Positions 17,400 to 25,896 of a stretch of DNA of 64,000 nt are shown here, piece after piece. The stretch is from JABDIP01 sp965212545 (GTDB lineage Bacteria > Pseudomonadota > Alphaproteobacteria > DSM-16000 > Inquilinaceae): assembly GCA_965212545.1 (NCBI GenBank), contig CBDBVB010000026.1, positions 57,250 through 121,249 on the forward strand, written 5' to 3'. The notes under the pieces are model-generated. The model saw only the letters and a program-made list of their open reading frames with translations, did not search any database and was not told where the DNA came from. Each line of letters starts with the position of its first letter. Position 1 is the stretch's first letter. The translations under genes were made by a program, and so were the position numbers.

Positions 17400-18713
17400 T
17401 CAATTCAGGATTGCGATGCTGAGCGCCGGGTAGCGGATGATCAGGATCAGCACCAGCAGCATGATGGCGGCAAACGGCAGCGCGCCCAGGAACACATCCT
17501 TCAGCTTGATCCGGGGGTCGTCCAGGGTCGCCTTGATCACAAAGCAGGATATGCCGAGAGGCGGTGTCAGCAACCCGATCTCCGCACCGACCACCGTCAC
17601 GATGCCGAACCAGACCAGGCTCAGCCCCATCGGCTCGACGATCGGCAGGAACAGGGGCACGACGATCAGTATGATCGACGCGGTGTCCAGCAAGGTGCCG
17701 AGGAACAGCATCAGCAGAACGTAGACGATCATTACCACGACGAAGTCGAACTCGCTGGCCGACAGCAGCGCGCCGAGTTCGTTGGGCAGGCCGGCGAAGC
17801 CCAGCATGCGGCTGTACATCGAGGCGGCCGTGATCAGGAACAGGATGCTGGCCGTTATGTGGCCGGTCTCGATCAACGCTTCCCAGAATGATTGCAGGCT
17901 CATCCGGCGGCGCAGTAGCGCGATCAAAAGCGCCACCGCCGAGCCGGCCGCACCCGCCTCGACCGGCGTCAGCCAGCCGGCATAGATGCCTCCCAGCACC
18001 ACCGCGACCAGGACCACGATGGGCAAAGTCTTGCGGGCAACGTCGAGGCGGGTCAATGGCACGTAGTCTGAGTCCACGTGGTCGGACCCGCCGATGAACC
18101 CGGGCGTCAGTCGGCCCATCGCAATAATGGCCAGGATGTATGCCAGCGCCAGCATGAGACCGGGGACGATGCCGGCCAGGAACATCTGCCCGATCGACTG
18201 CTCGGCGACGATCGAATAGATGATCAGCATGGCGCTTGGCGGGATGATCATGCCCAGCACCGACGATCCGGCCACCACGCCGACAGCGAAGCGCGGATTG
18301 TAGGAGAAGCGCAGCATCTCCGGCACCGAGACCCGGGTGAAGACCGAAGCCGAGGCGATCGAGGAGCCGGTGACCGCCGCGAAGACCGCATTGGCGCCGA
18401 CCGTGGCCATGCCGATACCGCCCTTCACCCGGCGGAAGCTGTCATTCATGACCTGATAGATGTCGGCGCCCAGCCCCGCCTTTGACACCAGCAATCCCAT
18501 GAAGGTGAACAACGGCACGGTTGCAAAGGCGTATTCGGTGACACTGTCGCCGATGGCGATCTTCAGCAGGTTCATGGCGAGCTGGAAATTATCCCGCATC
18601 AACCAGATGCCGACGAAGGAGACCAGCGCCAGCGCAATCGGGATGTAGACCCCCAGGTAGATCAGCAGCACGATCGCCGCGACCGATATGGCGCCGATCT
18701 CCACCGGCGACAT
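17400..18713 (-). CDS. dctM: TRAP transporter large permease (DctM family)
   Basis: Large membrane subunit of a tripartite ATP-independent periplasmic transporter; 437 residues with about 12 to 14 hydrophobic segments. The sequence ILGMIIPPSAMLIIYSIVAEQS and the ending VVGAEIGLLTPPLGISCFVIK are characteristic of DctM. It forms one unit with the small permease (18745) and the binding protein (19316). The intradiol dioxygenase follows 16 bases downstream, suggesting uptake of an aromatic or carboxylated compound. Confidence 0.92.
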   Translation of the reverse strand: MSPVEIGAISVAAIVLLIYLGVYIPIALALVSFVGIWLMRDNFQLAMNLLKIAIGDSVTEYAFATVPLFTFMGLLVSKAGLGADIYQVMNDSFRRVKGGIGMATVGANAVFAAVTGSSIASASVFTRVSVPEMLRFSYNPRFAVGVVAGSSVLGMIIPPSAMLIIYSIVAEQSIGQMFLAGIVPGLMLALAYILAIIAMGRLTPGFIGGSDHVDSDYVPLTRLDVARKTLPIVVLVAVVLGGIYAGWLTPVEAGAAGSAVALLIALLRRRMSLQSFWEALIETGHITASILFLITAASMYSRMLGFAGLPNELGALLSASEFDFVVVMIVYVLLMLFLGTLLDTASIILIVVPLFLPIVEPMGLSLVWFGIVTVVGAEIGLLTPPLGISCFVIKATLDDPRIKLKDVFLGALPFAAIMLLVLILIIRYPALSIAILN

Positions 18714-18744
18714 CAGAGGTCCGCTCCGTATATCGCGATGCCGA

Positions 18745-19296
18745 TCATCGTTCGCCGGCGCCGATATGCACGTACTCCAGCACGCGACGGCCAGTGACCG
18801 CCTTCAGCACCAGGATGAGGCAGCACAGGGTCGCGCTGAACACAATCGACAGCCGCACCGGCCACCATGGTGCGGTGAAGATGCCGGGCGTTCCGAAGAA
18901 ATCGTCATGTACCCAGGCGATCACGAATTCCGGCCACATGGCGACGGCGATCAGCCCCATCATCACCGCCGACACCGCGTCCACGATCCGCGCCAGCAAT
19001 CGCCCCAGGGCGGGGCGGCGATCGCCGAGCACCGCCAGGAAACCGTCCGACCGGGTCAGCCGATCGACCCGCACCACATCGGGAAGCTGAAGAAAGACGA
19101 TCAGCACCATCGAGAACTGGACGACCTCGACGGTGCCCCTGAATGGCGCGCTGAACACGCCACGGGCCACCACATCGGTGTTGACCGCCACCACCAGCAG
19201 CAGGACCACGACCGTCCCGACCACGTTGGCCGCCACGGCAAGCCAGGTAAGGACCGTGGCGGCACGGCCGGTCAGCGGTGTGGCCCCGTCAGGCAC
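18745..19296 (-). CDS. dctQ: TRAP transporter small permease (DctQ family)
   Basis: A 183-residue protein with four hydrophobic helices, the usual topology for DctQ, which acts with DctM in the inner membrane. The family is variable in sequence; the assignment rests on topology, the VVARGVFSAPFRGTVEVVQFS segment and its place between binding protein and large permease. The start appears to be GTG at 19296. Confidence 0.85.
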   Translation of the reverse strand: MPDGATPLTGRAATVLTWLAVAANVVGTVVVLLLVVAVNTDVVARGVFSAPFRGTVEVVQFSMVLIVFLQLPDVVRVDRLTRSDGFLAVLGDRRPALGRLLARIVDAVSAVMMGLIAVAMWPEFVIAWVHDDFFGTPGIFTAPWWPVRLSIVFSATLCCLILVLKAVTGRRVLEYVHIGAGER

Positions 19297-19315
19297 GGGT
19301 TAAGACCCGCAGCCG

Positions 19316-20410
19316 TCAGTTCGTCAGTTCCGCCGCCCAGTCACGAACCGGAACCTGGCCGGCGGACCGCAGCTTGCCCACATAAGCGGTCAGCATGTCC
19401 GAGCCGGGTCCACCCTCGGCATCGATACCGGCGGCCCATTCCAGGGCGATGTTGGGCATCGATGCCGCCCAGGCGGCGCGATCCGCAGCCGAGAGATCGA
19501 CAACGGTCCCGCCGGCAGCCTCGAAGGCGACAACGCTCTCCGCCGCCCGCTCCATGGCCACGCTGGCGACGTGATCGCGGTACGCCACGGCGACATCCAG
19601 CAGGACCTGCTTCACCTCGTCCGGAAGCCCGTTCCAGACATCCCGATTCACGGTCACCGTCTTGGAGTTCACCGAGCCTAAATTGGCCCGGAGCATATGC
19701 GGCGCGACTTCGTGGATCTTGAAGGTCACCGCCGCCTCCGGCCACAGCATCGCGTGATCGACGACGCCGGTCTGCAGCATGTTGTAGAAGTCGGTGAGAC
19801 CGCCGCGAACCCCGGCCACGTCGTTCAGCCCTTCCAGATAGCGCAGATTGTATCCGGCACCGGCCATCTTGCCGCCTTCCAGGTCGCTGAGGCTCGAAAT
19901 GGGCTCGCTGCTGAAAACCTGGTAGGTGTCCAGCACGACGCCGGTCGCCAGATAGACTTGGTTCTGGGCGGCGAACTCCGCCTCGATCTGTGGGAATTCC
20001 TTGGCGATCTCGTCGACCGCCCGTGCGACCACCCTGGCATCGGTGGAGATGAAAGGCGTGACAGCCGACATCGCCTGACTGGGCAGCGCGGAGCTGTGGA
20101 AGATCGTGGTAACGATGCCGATGTCGCCAAGCCCGAGCCGGATGCCCTCCAGCACGCCGCGCGGCTTGACGATGGTGCCGCCATAAGCCTCCTGCCACTC
20201 GATCTCGTAATTGCCGGTTTCAGCCAGCCGCCGGTTCACTTCCGGGATGAAGAAGCCGCTGAACTCGCGGACCCACATGGCGCGGGCCGGATAGCCGTCG
20301 ATCGCCACCATCCGGATCGTCTCCGTTGCGGGTGCCGGCGTGGCGAGGCCGACGGCCAGCAGCACAAATGCCAGCGCCGGCAGCAGGCGATTAGTCAAGG
20401 TCTTGAACAT
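19316..20410 (-). CDS. dctP: TRAP transporter substrate-binding protein (DctP family)
   Basis: Periplasmic binding protein of 364 residues with a Sec signal peptide (to about residue 29, TPAPA-TE). I place the start at 20410, where GGGAGA lies upstream, rather than the longer frame at 20443. Family features include QEAYGGTIVKPRGVLEGIRLGLGDIG and the long C-terminal helices. The lysine-x-arginine motif that normally supplies the carboxylate-binding arginine reads GGKMAGAG here, so that arginine seems missing and the substrate may be unusual. Cotranscribed with dctQ and dctM. Confidence 0.85.
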   Translation of the reverse strand: MFKTLTNRLLPALAFVLLAVGLATPAPATETIRMVAIDGYPARAMWVREFSGFFIPEVNRRLAETGNYEIEWQEAYGGTIVKPRGVLEGIRLGLGDIGIVTTIFHSSALPSQAMSAVTPFISTDARVVARAVDEIAKEFPQIEAEFAAQNQVYLATGVVLDTYQVFSSEPISSLSDLEGGKMAGAGYNLRYLEGLNDVAGVRGGLTDFYNMLQTGVVDHAMLWPEAAVTFKIHEVAPHMLRANLGSVNSKTVTVNRDVWNGLPDEVKQVLLDVAVAYRDHVASVAMERAAESVVAFEAAGGTVVDLSAADRAAWAASMPNIALEWAAGIDAEGGPGSDMLTAYVGKLRSAGQVPVRDWAAELTN

Positions 20411-20464
20411 TGTCGTCTCCCTATTTTTTCCGTGCGTTCTCATATGGCGGCGGTGCCGGGATTC

Positions 20465-20929
20465 TCATGTTCCGTGGCGCCGCCATGTCTCGGTGATCTC
20501 GGTTCCGGCAGCCCGGAACAGTTTGGACAGCGGGCAGTATTTCTGGACCTCCGCAGCAACACGGGCCAAATCCGAATCCGAAGCGGTGCCATCGGCCGCC
20601 ACGTCCAGAACGATGTGCTGGAACGGCCGGTCAATCTCCTCCGACAGCGTCACACCGCGGCGGTCGAAGTCGCAGGAGGCGGAGATGCGAAGGTGGCCGA
20701 TATCGACCCCGAGCGCGTCGGCGCATTTGTGGCCGATCACGTTGGTGCATCCGACCAGGGCCGCCAGGGCCGCATCGGTCGGCGTCGGGCCGGCATTGGT
20801 CCCGCCGCGTTCGACCGGCTCATCGATCGCGAAGACGATATCGCGGATCGCGATATCGGCGCGCGAATGCGACGGGCATTCGGCCTCTGCCCTCAGCTTG
20901 ACCGTGGTCTTCATCTTGATGGCCGCCAT
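20465..20929 (-). CDS. OsmC-family protein
   Basis: A 154-residue OsmC/Ohr-fold protein. The two cysteines expected for a peroxidatic pair are in ALVGCTNVIGHKCA and KYCPLSKLF. OsmC-family members reduce organic peroxides, but many operon-associated members have unknown substrates. It sits between the RutE-like nitroreductase and the TRAP binding protein in the catabolic operon, so it might act on an operon intermediate or protect against peroxides from aromatic oxidation. Confidence 0.82.
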   Translation of the reverse strand: MAAIKMKTTVKLRAEAECPSHSRADIAIRDIVFAIDEPVERGGTNAGPTPTDAALAALVGCTNVIGHKCADALGVDIGHLRISASCDFDRRGVTLSEEIDRPFQHIVLDVAADGTASDSDLARVAAEVQKYCPLSKLFRAAGTEITETWRRHGT

Positions 20930-20951
20930 GGCCTTATCCCCTCATCCCCGG

Positions 20952-21626
20952 TCAGATGATCTCACAGGCTTCCTCGAACCCGAACCGTGGCAGGCGCTGG
21001 AACAGTGCGGCCTCGTCGGCATATCCAATGTTGCACAGGAAATTCGACCGCCAGCTGGTCCCGGCAAAGAACTCCGCATCGACCTTGTCGTTCGAGAACC
21101 CCGACATGGCACCGACGTCGTAACCCAACGCACGCGCGGCGATGATGAGATACGCACCCTGCAGCGTGGCGTTCCGGAACGCCGCTGTCTCAGACTTCGC
21201 CGGGTCGTTGGCGAACATGGCACTCCGGTCGTCATGCGGATGCAGCGTCACAAGGTGCCGCCAGAACTCGACATCATGGGCCACGATGGCGGTCACCGGC
21301 GCGGACATCATCTTGGCGGCATTGCCGGGATTGACGCATGGTGCGAGGCGCTCCTTGGCCTCCTTCGAGGTCACGAAGACGAACCGCGCCGGACAGCCGT
21401 TCATGCTGGTCGGGCCCATCTTCACGGCATCGTACAGAGTGCGGATCTCAGCCTCGGACACCGGCTCGTCCCGCCAGGCGTAGTGTGAGCGGGCCTCCCG
21501 AAGAATAAGGTCGAGACCATCATCGTCGAGACGCCGAAGGCGTGCCCGCATATCGCGCACCGCCTGCTGGGCATCCGCCCGCTCAGCGTCCTGGGCGCTG
21601 TCGCCGTGCTGCGCAGGAGCGCTCAT
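20952..21626 (-). CDS. Nitroreductase-family protein, RutE/HadB-like (putative malonic semialdehyde reductase)
   Basis: FMN-dependent nitroreductase-fold enzyme of 224 residues. After a roughly 30-residue extension it has DLILREARSHYAWRD, MGPTSMNGCPARFVFV and SGFSNDKVD, which closely follow the RutE/HadB group that reduces malonic semialdehyde to 3-hydroxypropionate. That activity is inferred from family resemblance. The start overlaps the FAH-family stop by ATGA. A malonic-semialdehyde link would fit the malonyl-CoA genes facing this operon. Confidence 0.82.
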   Translation of the reverse strand: MSAPAQHGDSAQDAERADAQQAVRDMRARLRRLDDDGLDLILREARSHYAWRDEPVSEAEIRTLYDAVKMGPTSMNGCPARFVFVTSKEAKERLAPCVNPGNAAKMMSAPVTAIVAHDVEFWRHLVTLHPHDDRSAMFANDPAKSETAAFRNATLQGAYLIIAARALGYDVGAMSGFSNDKVDAEFFAGTSWRSNFLCNIGYADEAALFQRLPRFGFEEACEII

Positions 21627-22510
21627 TCCGCGGCCTCAGTCATGGTCCGGTCTCCTTCCGCCACGATCGGATTGCGACAGAGTCCGATGCCTTCGATCTC
21701 AACCTCGACCACATCGCCCGGCTTCATCCACACCGGCGGACGGCGCGCATGCCCGACACCGGGCGGTGTCCCCAGCGCGATCATGTCGCCCGGTTCGAGC
21801 GTCGTGAACTCTGACAGGATTGCAATGGTCTGCGCCACCGGGAACATCATGTTGGCGGTATTGGAATCCTGCATGGTGTTGCCGTTCAGTCGGGATGTGA
21901 TGCGCAATCCGGAGGCGCCCTCCGGCAATTCATCGGGCGTGACGACCACCGGGCCGACCGCTCCGGTGCCGTCGAACATCTTGCCTGGCGCCCATTGATG
22001 CGTCTTGCGCTGGTATTCGCGCACCGACCCGTCATTGAAAATCGTATAGCCGAATACGTGCCCCAGCGCGTCGGCCTCGGCGATATGCCGTCCACCCTTT
22101 CCGACGATCACCATGAGCTCGGCCTCGTAATCGAGGGTCTCGGAGCAGTTCGGGCGCACGATCGGCGCGCCGGCGGCGATCATCGAAGTGGTAGGGCGCA
22201 TGAACATCGCCGGATAGTCCGGCACCTCGTAGCCCCCCTCCTTGGCGTGCTCGACATAGTTGAGGCCCAGACAGACGATCTTGCCGGGATGACGGAGCGG
22301 CATCTCCGGCCGCACTTGATCGACGGCCAGGCGCTGTTTCACGTCCCGGGCCGCCGCCGATGACTTTGCCAGCCCTGCGTCACCCATGCGGATCAGCGCC
22401 GCGAGATCATCCCCCAACTCGCCCATCGCTGCCGTGAGGTTGACGACCTTGTCGCCGTCGACCGCATAGACCGACCTACCCTCGCCCGCCTCTCCGACTA
22501 TGAAACGCAT
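21623..22510 (-). CDS. Fumarylacetoacetate hydrolase family protein
   Basis: First gene of the minus-strand catabolic operon; 295 residues from the ATG at 22510, which has GGGAAG upstream (an in-frame start at 22543 is less likely). FAH family hallmarks are KIVCLGLNYVEHAKE, the metal-binding YEAELMVIVGK region, and TPPGVGHARRPPVWMKPGDVVEVEIEGIG. Members cleave or decarboxylate/hydrate diketo acids in aromatic catabolism; the exact reaction is unknown. It overlaps the next gene by four bases. Confidence 0.88.
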   Translation of the reverse strand: MRFIVGEAGEGRSVYAVDGDKVVNLTAAMGELGDDLAALIRMGDAGLAKSSAAARDVKQRLAVDQVRPEMPLRHPGKIVCLGLNYVEHAKEGGYEVPDYPAMFMRPTTSMIAAGAPIVRPNCSETLDYEAELMVIVGKGGRHIAEADALGHVFGYTIFNDGSVREYQRKTHQWAPGKMFDGTGAVGPVVVTPDELPEGASGLRITSRLNGNTMQDSNTANMMFPVAQTIAILSEFTTLEPGDMIALGTPPGVGHARRPPVWMKPGDVVEVEIEGIGLCRNPIVAEGDRTMTEAAE

Positions 22511-22572
22511 CGATGCTTCCCCTGGCACTGGCCCTGATCGCAACAGAATGCCTAGGATGGGGAATTGCTGTC

Positions 22573-22592
22573 AAATAATATCGATTTTTCCG
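22573..22592 (-). promoter_or_regulatory. Possible GntR operator in the divergent FAH/YciI promoter region
   Basis: This A/T-rich 20-mer, read on the minus strand, closely resembles the element at 11831-11850 before matA (CGGAAAAA/TCGAT/TTATTT blocks with one gap each side). It lies about 62 bases from both divergent start codons (22510 and 22655), a suitable place for a shared operator. Binding by the matR product is a hypothesis from the repeat alone. Confidence 0.35.
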
Positions 22593-22654
22593 CCCAACAC
22601 AGATAATTATGGATGAAGAGTTGGGTGACAATCGGGGTTGGGAGGAGAGTCAGC

Positions 22655-23041
22655 ATGCCCAGTTTCTCGGAATACAAGCAGATTGCCCGGTCCCGGGGCG
22701 CATTGGCGTTCGAGGTGTTCGTGGCCGAGTCCACGGCGATCGTGGAGCCGGAGGCGCTGCAGGAAACCCTGCCGGCCCATCTCGACTATCAGAAGTCGCT
22801 GGAGGAACGGGGCGCGCTGGTATTCGCCGGGCCCTTGTCCGACGCCACCGGCGAAGGCATGTCCGGCGGAGGCTTGATCGTCTACCGCGCCACGTCCCTT
22901 GAAGAGGCTCGTGCCTTGGCCGACGCCGATCCGATGCATCGCGACGGCAAACGGACCTTCACCCTGCGCCGATGGCTGATCAACGAAGGCTCCCTGACCG
23001 TGTCGCTGGCGCTCTCGGGCCAGACGATCGACATCAAGTGA
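22655..23041 (+). CDS. YciI-like / muconolactone-isomerase-like small protein
   Basis: A 128-residue protein divergent from the FAH gene. The ATG at 22655 is preceded by GGAGGAGAG, so it is preferred to the in-frame ATG at 22613. The ferredoxin-like pattern with LPAHLDYQKSLEERGALVFAGPLSD and SLEEARALADADPMH is typical of the YciI family (dimeric alpha-beta barrel). Such proteins often accompany aromatic-degradation genes; the activity is not known. Confidence 0.8.
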   Translation: MPSFSEYKQIARSRGALAFEVFVAESTAIVEPEALQETLPAHLDYQKSLEERGALVFAGPLSDATGEGMSGGGLIVYRATSLEEARALADADPMHRDGKRTFTLRRWLINEGSLTVSLALSGQTIDIK

Positions 23042-23481
23042 CCCCGAAGCGCCGAACCACCTCCTCTGCGGCCTCACGTTAGCGAATGTCACTTCCGTGT
23101 TTGGCGGAGAAATGGACCTGGCGGATAGCGGGGTCTTTTAACGGGCGATCATGCCACAATATTGAGATTGTGATCGCGCCGGACCACATACGTCGCTGAG
23201 AGTCCGGACGGCCGAGGGCAGACAGGCTGCCGTGATCCTGATGCCCGTCGTCACATGTTTCGCGACGCGTTGATGCTCTTTGCAGGAAAGCTGTTGCGGA
23301 GTATCAAATGACGGTGCCTCGCAATCACGGGCGTGGATGCGGCAGGATCGCACCAAGAGGGCCGTCTGCTTTATAAGGTCCCATCGAACTGAGGAGCTGA
23401 CCGTGACTCAGCCCGGGTTCCCCAGGTGCCTGCGCCTCCGCAGGCTACAACGACGTTACTTTGGAAAGCCGACTGACACCC
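23042..23481. other. Gene-free 440-bp stretch with one inverted repeat
   Basis: No frame here has good coding character. The most structured part is 23145-23177, where CACAAT/ATTGTG arms (23155-23160 and 23167-23172) are nested inside GCGATCA/TGATCGC arms (23145-23151 and 23171-23177). It could be an operator or promoter-proximal element for the plus-strand gene pair starting at 23482. I cannot assign a -10/-35 pair with confidence. Confidence 0.5.
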
Positions 23482-24132
23482 ATGATGGCCGACCGGCAAG
23501 CAGACACCGCCACAAATGCTCCGATGTTCGATCTGGCGCCGATAGATGAGATTCAATACATCAAGGGTGTGCCGTTTCCCAAGGCCACGAAGTACCGACA
23601 ATTGATCGTCACCGGGCCGCCAGGCTCGGGAAAATCGCGGCTTGTTCGCAAGATCGGCGGCTGGCCGGAGGAAGGGTATATCGATCTGACATTCAAGAAC
23701 TGGTGGCGGGCTCAGTCCCTGGCATTGCGCCCCAGGGAAATCCACCTTGGCTTCCCGTTCGTCGGTTACGATCACGCATTGGCGGTGTTCGAGGACGAGT
23801 GGCTGAAGGCGCCGTCTCCCCCCAAGCTCGACCTCGCGAGAATCTTGTTGCCGCCTGCAAAAACACATTTTCTGTCGACCAATTGGCGGGCGCGTTATGT
23901 CTTCGAGTTCATAATTCCCCCAGCCTCAATAATATTTGAATCGCGTTTGGCCCGTAAGCATCAGGGCGTGCATCCAATCGACCGGGGCGTGACTCTGATT
24001 CAGGTTGAGAATCAGGTAGCCGTTTACCAGCAAGCCGCATTATACTTTAGAAAGGCTGGTCTTTTGACATATCTCAGAGACAGCTTTGACGGCATACCGA
24101 AGGATATTGTCGTGCCTGCCAAGGAGGATTGA
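23482..24132 (+). CDS. Uncharacterised P-loop NTPase paired with a phosphatase
   Basis: A 216-residue protein with a Walker A motif TGPPGSGKS near residue 50, followed by RLVRKIGGWPEEGYIDLTFKNWW, which resembles small ATP-binding kinases or ATPases. No Walker B or further domain can be assigned confidently; AVFEDEW is a possible acidic strand end. I do not recognise the family. Starts at 23482 or 23485 are plausible (a TTG at 23461 is also in frame). The FHA/PPP phosphatase gene begins 40 bases downstream, so the two probably form one unit. The region 23920-24060 is less GC-rich than its surroundings. Confidence 0.7.
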   Translation: MMADRQADTATNAPMFDLAPIDEIQYIKGVPFPKATKYRQLIVTGPPGSGKSRLVRKIGGWPEEGYIDLTFKNWWRAQSLALRPREIHLGFPFVGYDHALAVFEDEWLKAPSPPKLDLARILLPPAKTHFLSTNWRARYVFEFIIPPASIIFESRLARKHQGVHPIDRGVTLIQVENQVAVYQQAALYFRKAGLLTYLRDSFDGIPKDIVVPAKED

Positions 24133-24172
24133 ACACTCCGCGTGCAGGACAGGGGTAGCGTGAGACAAGATC

Positions 24173-25612
24173 GTGTTAAACCGGGTTCGGGAACTGCTCT
24201 TTCTGGCCGACCGCCAGGGGCCATTGCCCCTGACTGGCGAGCCGCGACGACTGACAGGCCGCGTTCGGGCTGGCGCTGACGGTCAGCCAATCCAATTGGA
24301 ACTCGGGGGGCGGTCCTTGCGGCTTTATCCCGACTGTTCGCTGAAAGGCGACCGACGCGCCGTCAGGGATTGGATCCTCGTAGACAGCGAAAAATACCTG
24401 AACGATATCTCGGGGTTCGTGCGGATACCCGCCGGACACAGGCTTCGCCTGGGGCGTGCCGACGAGACCTGCCAGCGGCTCTTCAGATTCCCGACGAGCG
24501 TCATGCGCAGGCAGGTCGAGATCGCGAATGATGACGGCAGGATCACGATCTCACGGATTGATCCTGGCGGTGAGACCTACGTCCACTATGTCGAAGATGC
24601 CGAGGAGATCGCCCGCCCTGTCGCCAGCCGGCTGGCCAGTCTGAAGGCGATCCGCCACATATTTGGCGGCCCGATCGAATTGCTGCCTCCTGCGGAGGCA
24701 CTTGAGACGCTTGGGGCGGTCAATGACATCCTGCGAGACGAAGCCTATCGGCCTCGGGATGCGTTGGGTCAGACCGGCGGACTCCTCGATCTTCCCGCAG
24801 AACCGACGCCGGTCATCGTCGGCGACCTGCACGCGAACCTGGACAATCTGCTGAAGATACTCAGCGAGGATGGGTGCCTTGAGTCCCTGAGCCGGGGCGA
24901 AGCAATCCTTGTCATCCTAGGCGATGCCGTGCATCCCGAAGGGGACGAGGATTTGAGCCAGATGGACACCTCGCTGCTCATGCTGGATCTCATCTTCAAA
25001 CTGAAGATCCGGTTCCCTCGGAATGTCTTCTATATTCGCGGCAACCACGACAGCTTTGATGAGCTCGTGAGCAAGGCCGGAGTGCCGCAGGGCCTCATCC
25101 TCAAGAACCGGGCGCGAAAGCTCCGTGGCCCGGGCTATGTGGAGGGGCTCGAAGCTTTCTTCGAGCTGCTGCCCTATGTGGTCAAGACCAGAGACTTCAT
25201 TGCTTGCCACGCCGGTCCGCCGCGTCGGGCGGCGACCGTGGCCGACCTGGTGAACATCCGCAACCAGGAACGCCTGACGCTCGAGCTCACTTGGAATCGG
25301 CTACGTCGGCCCAACCGTCCGGGCGGCTATTCCAAGCGGCATGTCAATGCCTTCCGAGCCAATCTCGGCGTCGATGAAAGGACGCCCTTCATTGTCGGGC
25401 ACACGCCATTGTCGCCCGACGGGACCGTATGGCTCGATGTCGGCGACATCGTGAATCACCACATCGTCCACAGCGGAAACAGGCACAACATGGCCGTGTT
25501 CATCCGGGTCGGCAAAAACCTGATCCCGCTTGTATACCGAAGCGAGGCCCTGCTCGATCTGGCCAATGCGCTGAACATCACCGAACCGGAACGCGCGGCG
25601 CTGGCCGGTTAG
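24173..25612 (+). CDS. FHA-like domain plus PPP-family metallophosphatase
   Basis: A 479-residue two-part protein. Residues about 75-140 look like a forkhead-associated phosphopeptide-binding domain (LRLGRADE, SVMRRQVEI, ITISRIDPGG). The C-terminal half has the phosphoprotein phosphatase metal motifs in order: GDLHANLDN, GDAVHPEGD (in place of GDxxDRG), RGNHDSF, CHAGPP and VGHTPL. A serine/threonine protein phosphatase or related phosphoesterase in the cytoplasm is likely. The start is GTG/TTG-like at 24173 and no clear RBS is seen. It follows the P-loop gene; a strong terminator lies 160 bases downstream. Confidence 0.8.
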   Translation: MLNRVRELLFLADRQGPLPLTGEPRRLTGRVRAGADGQPIQLELGGRSLRLYPDCSLKGDRRAVRDWILVDSEKYLNDISGFVRIPAGHRLRLGRADETCQRLFRFPTSVMRRQVEIANDDGRITISRIDPGGETYVHYVEDAEEIARPVASRLASLKAIRHIFGGPIELLPPAEALETLGAVNDILRDEAYRPRDALGQTGGLLDLPAEPTPVIVGDLHANLDNLLKILSEDGCLESLSRGEAILVILGDAVHPEGDEDLSQMDTSLLMLDLIFKLKIRFPRNVFYIRGNHDSFDELVSKAGVPQGLILKNRARKLRGPGYVEGLEAFFELLPYVVKTRDFIACHAGPPRRAATVADLVNIRNQERLTLELTWNRLRRPNRPGGYSKRHVNAFRANLGVDERTPFIVGHTPLSPDGTVWLDVGDIVNHHIVHSGNRHNMAVFIRVGKNLIPLVYRSEALLDLANALNITEPERAALAG

Positions 25613-25770
25613 CGAATTATCCGCTGACGCGGAATCGGCACCGGCCCGCTCCCCACCCGGCCGCTCAACGCCAGTATCCTCACGGGTGTCCGGGCGGAGA
25701 GCGGGCCGTTGCCGTATGAACAGAAAAAGCGCCAGCCGGCACTTCTCATACTGGAGATGGCTTCAAATGA

Positions 25771-25808
25771 GACGGGCGCGCCTTTCGAGCGCGCCCGTCA
25801 TTCATTTT
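25771..25808 (+). terminator. Strong rho-independent-type hairpin
   Basis: Perfect 11-bp arms GACGGGCGCGC (25771-25781) and GCGCGCCCGTC (25789-25799) enclose a 7-base loop, followed by ATTCATTTT. It lies between the convergent phosphatase (ends 25612) and PiT transporter (ends 25897), so it may terminate both directions, although the T-run is on the plus side. Confidence 0.8.
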
Positions 25809-25896
25809 CCCGGTTAGCGAACGGGTGGAACCGTTCAGGAGGTGGCAAGACCGCGGCGCCTGCGCCCTGAAGCGCACGCGTCGCGACACTTGCCGA

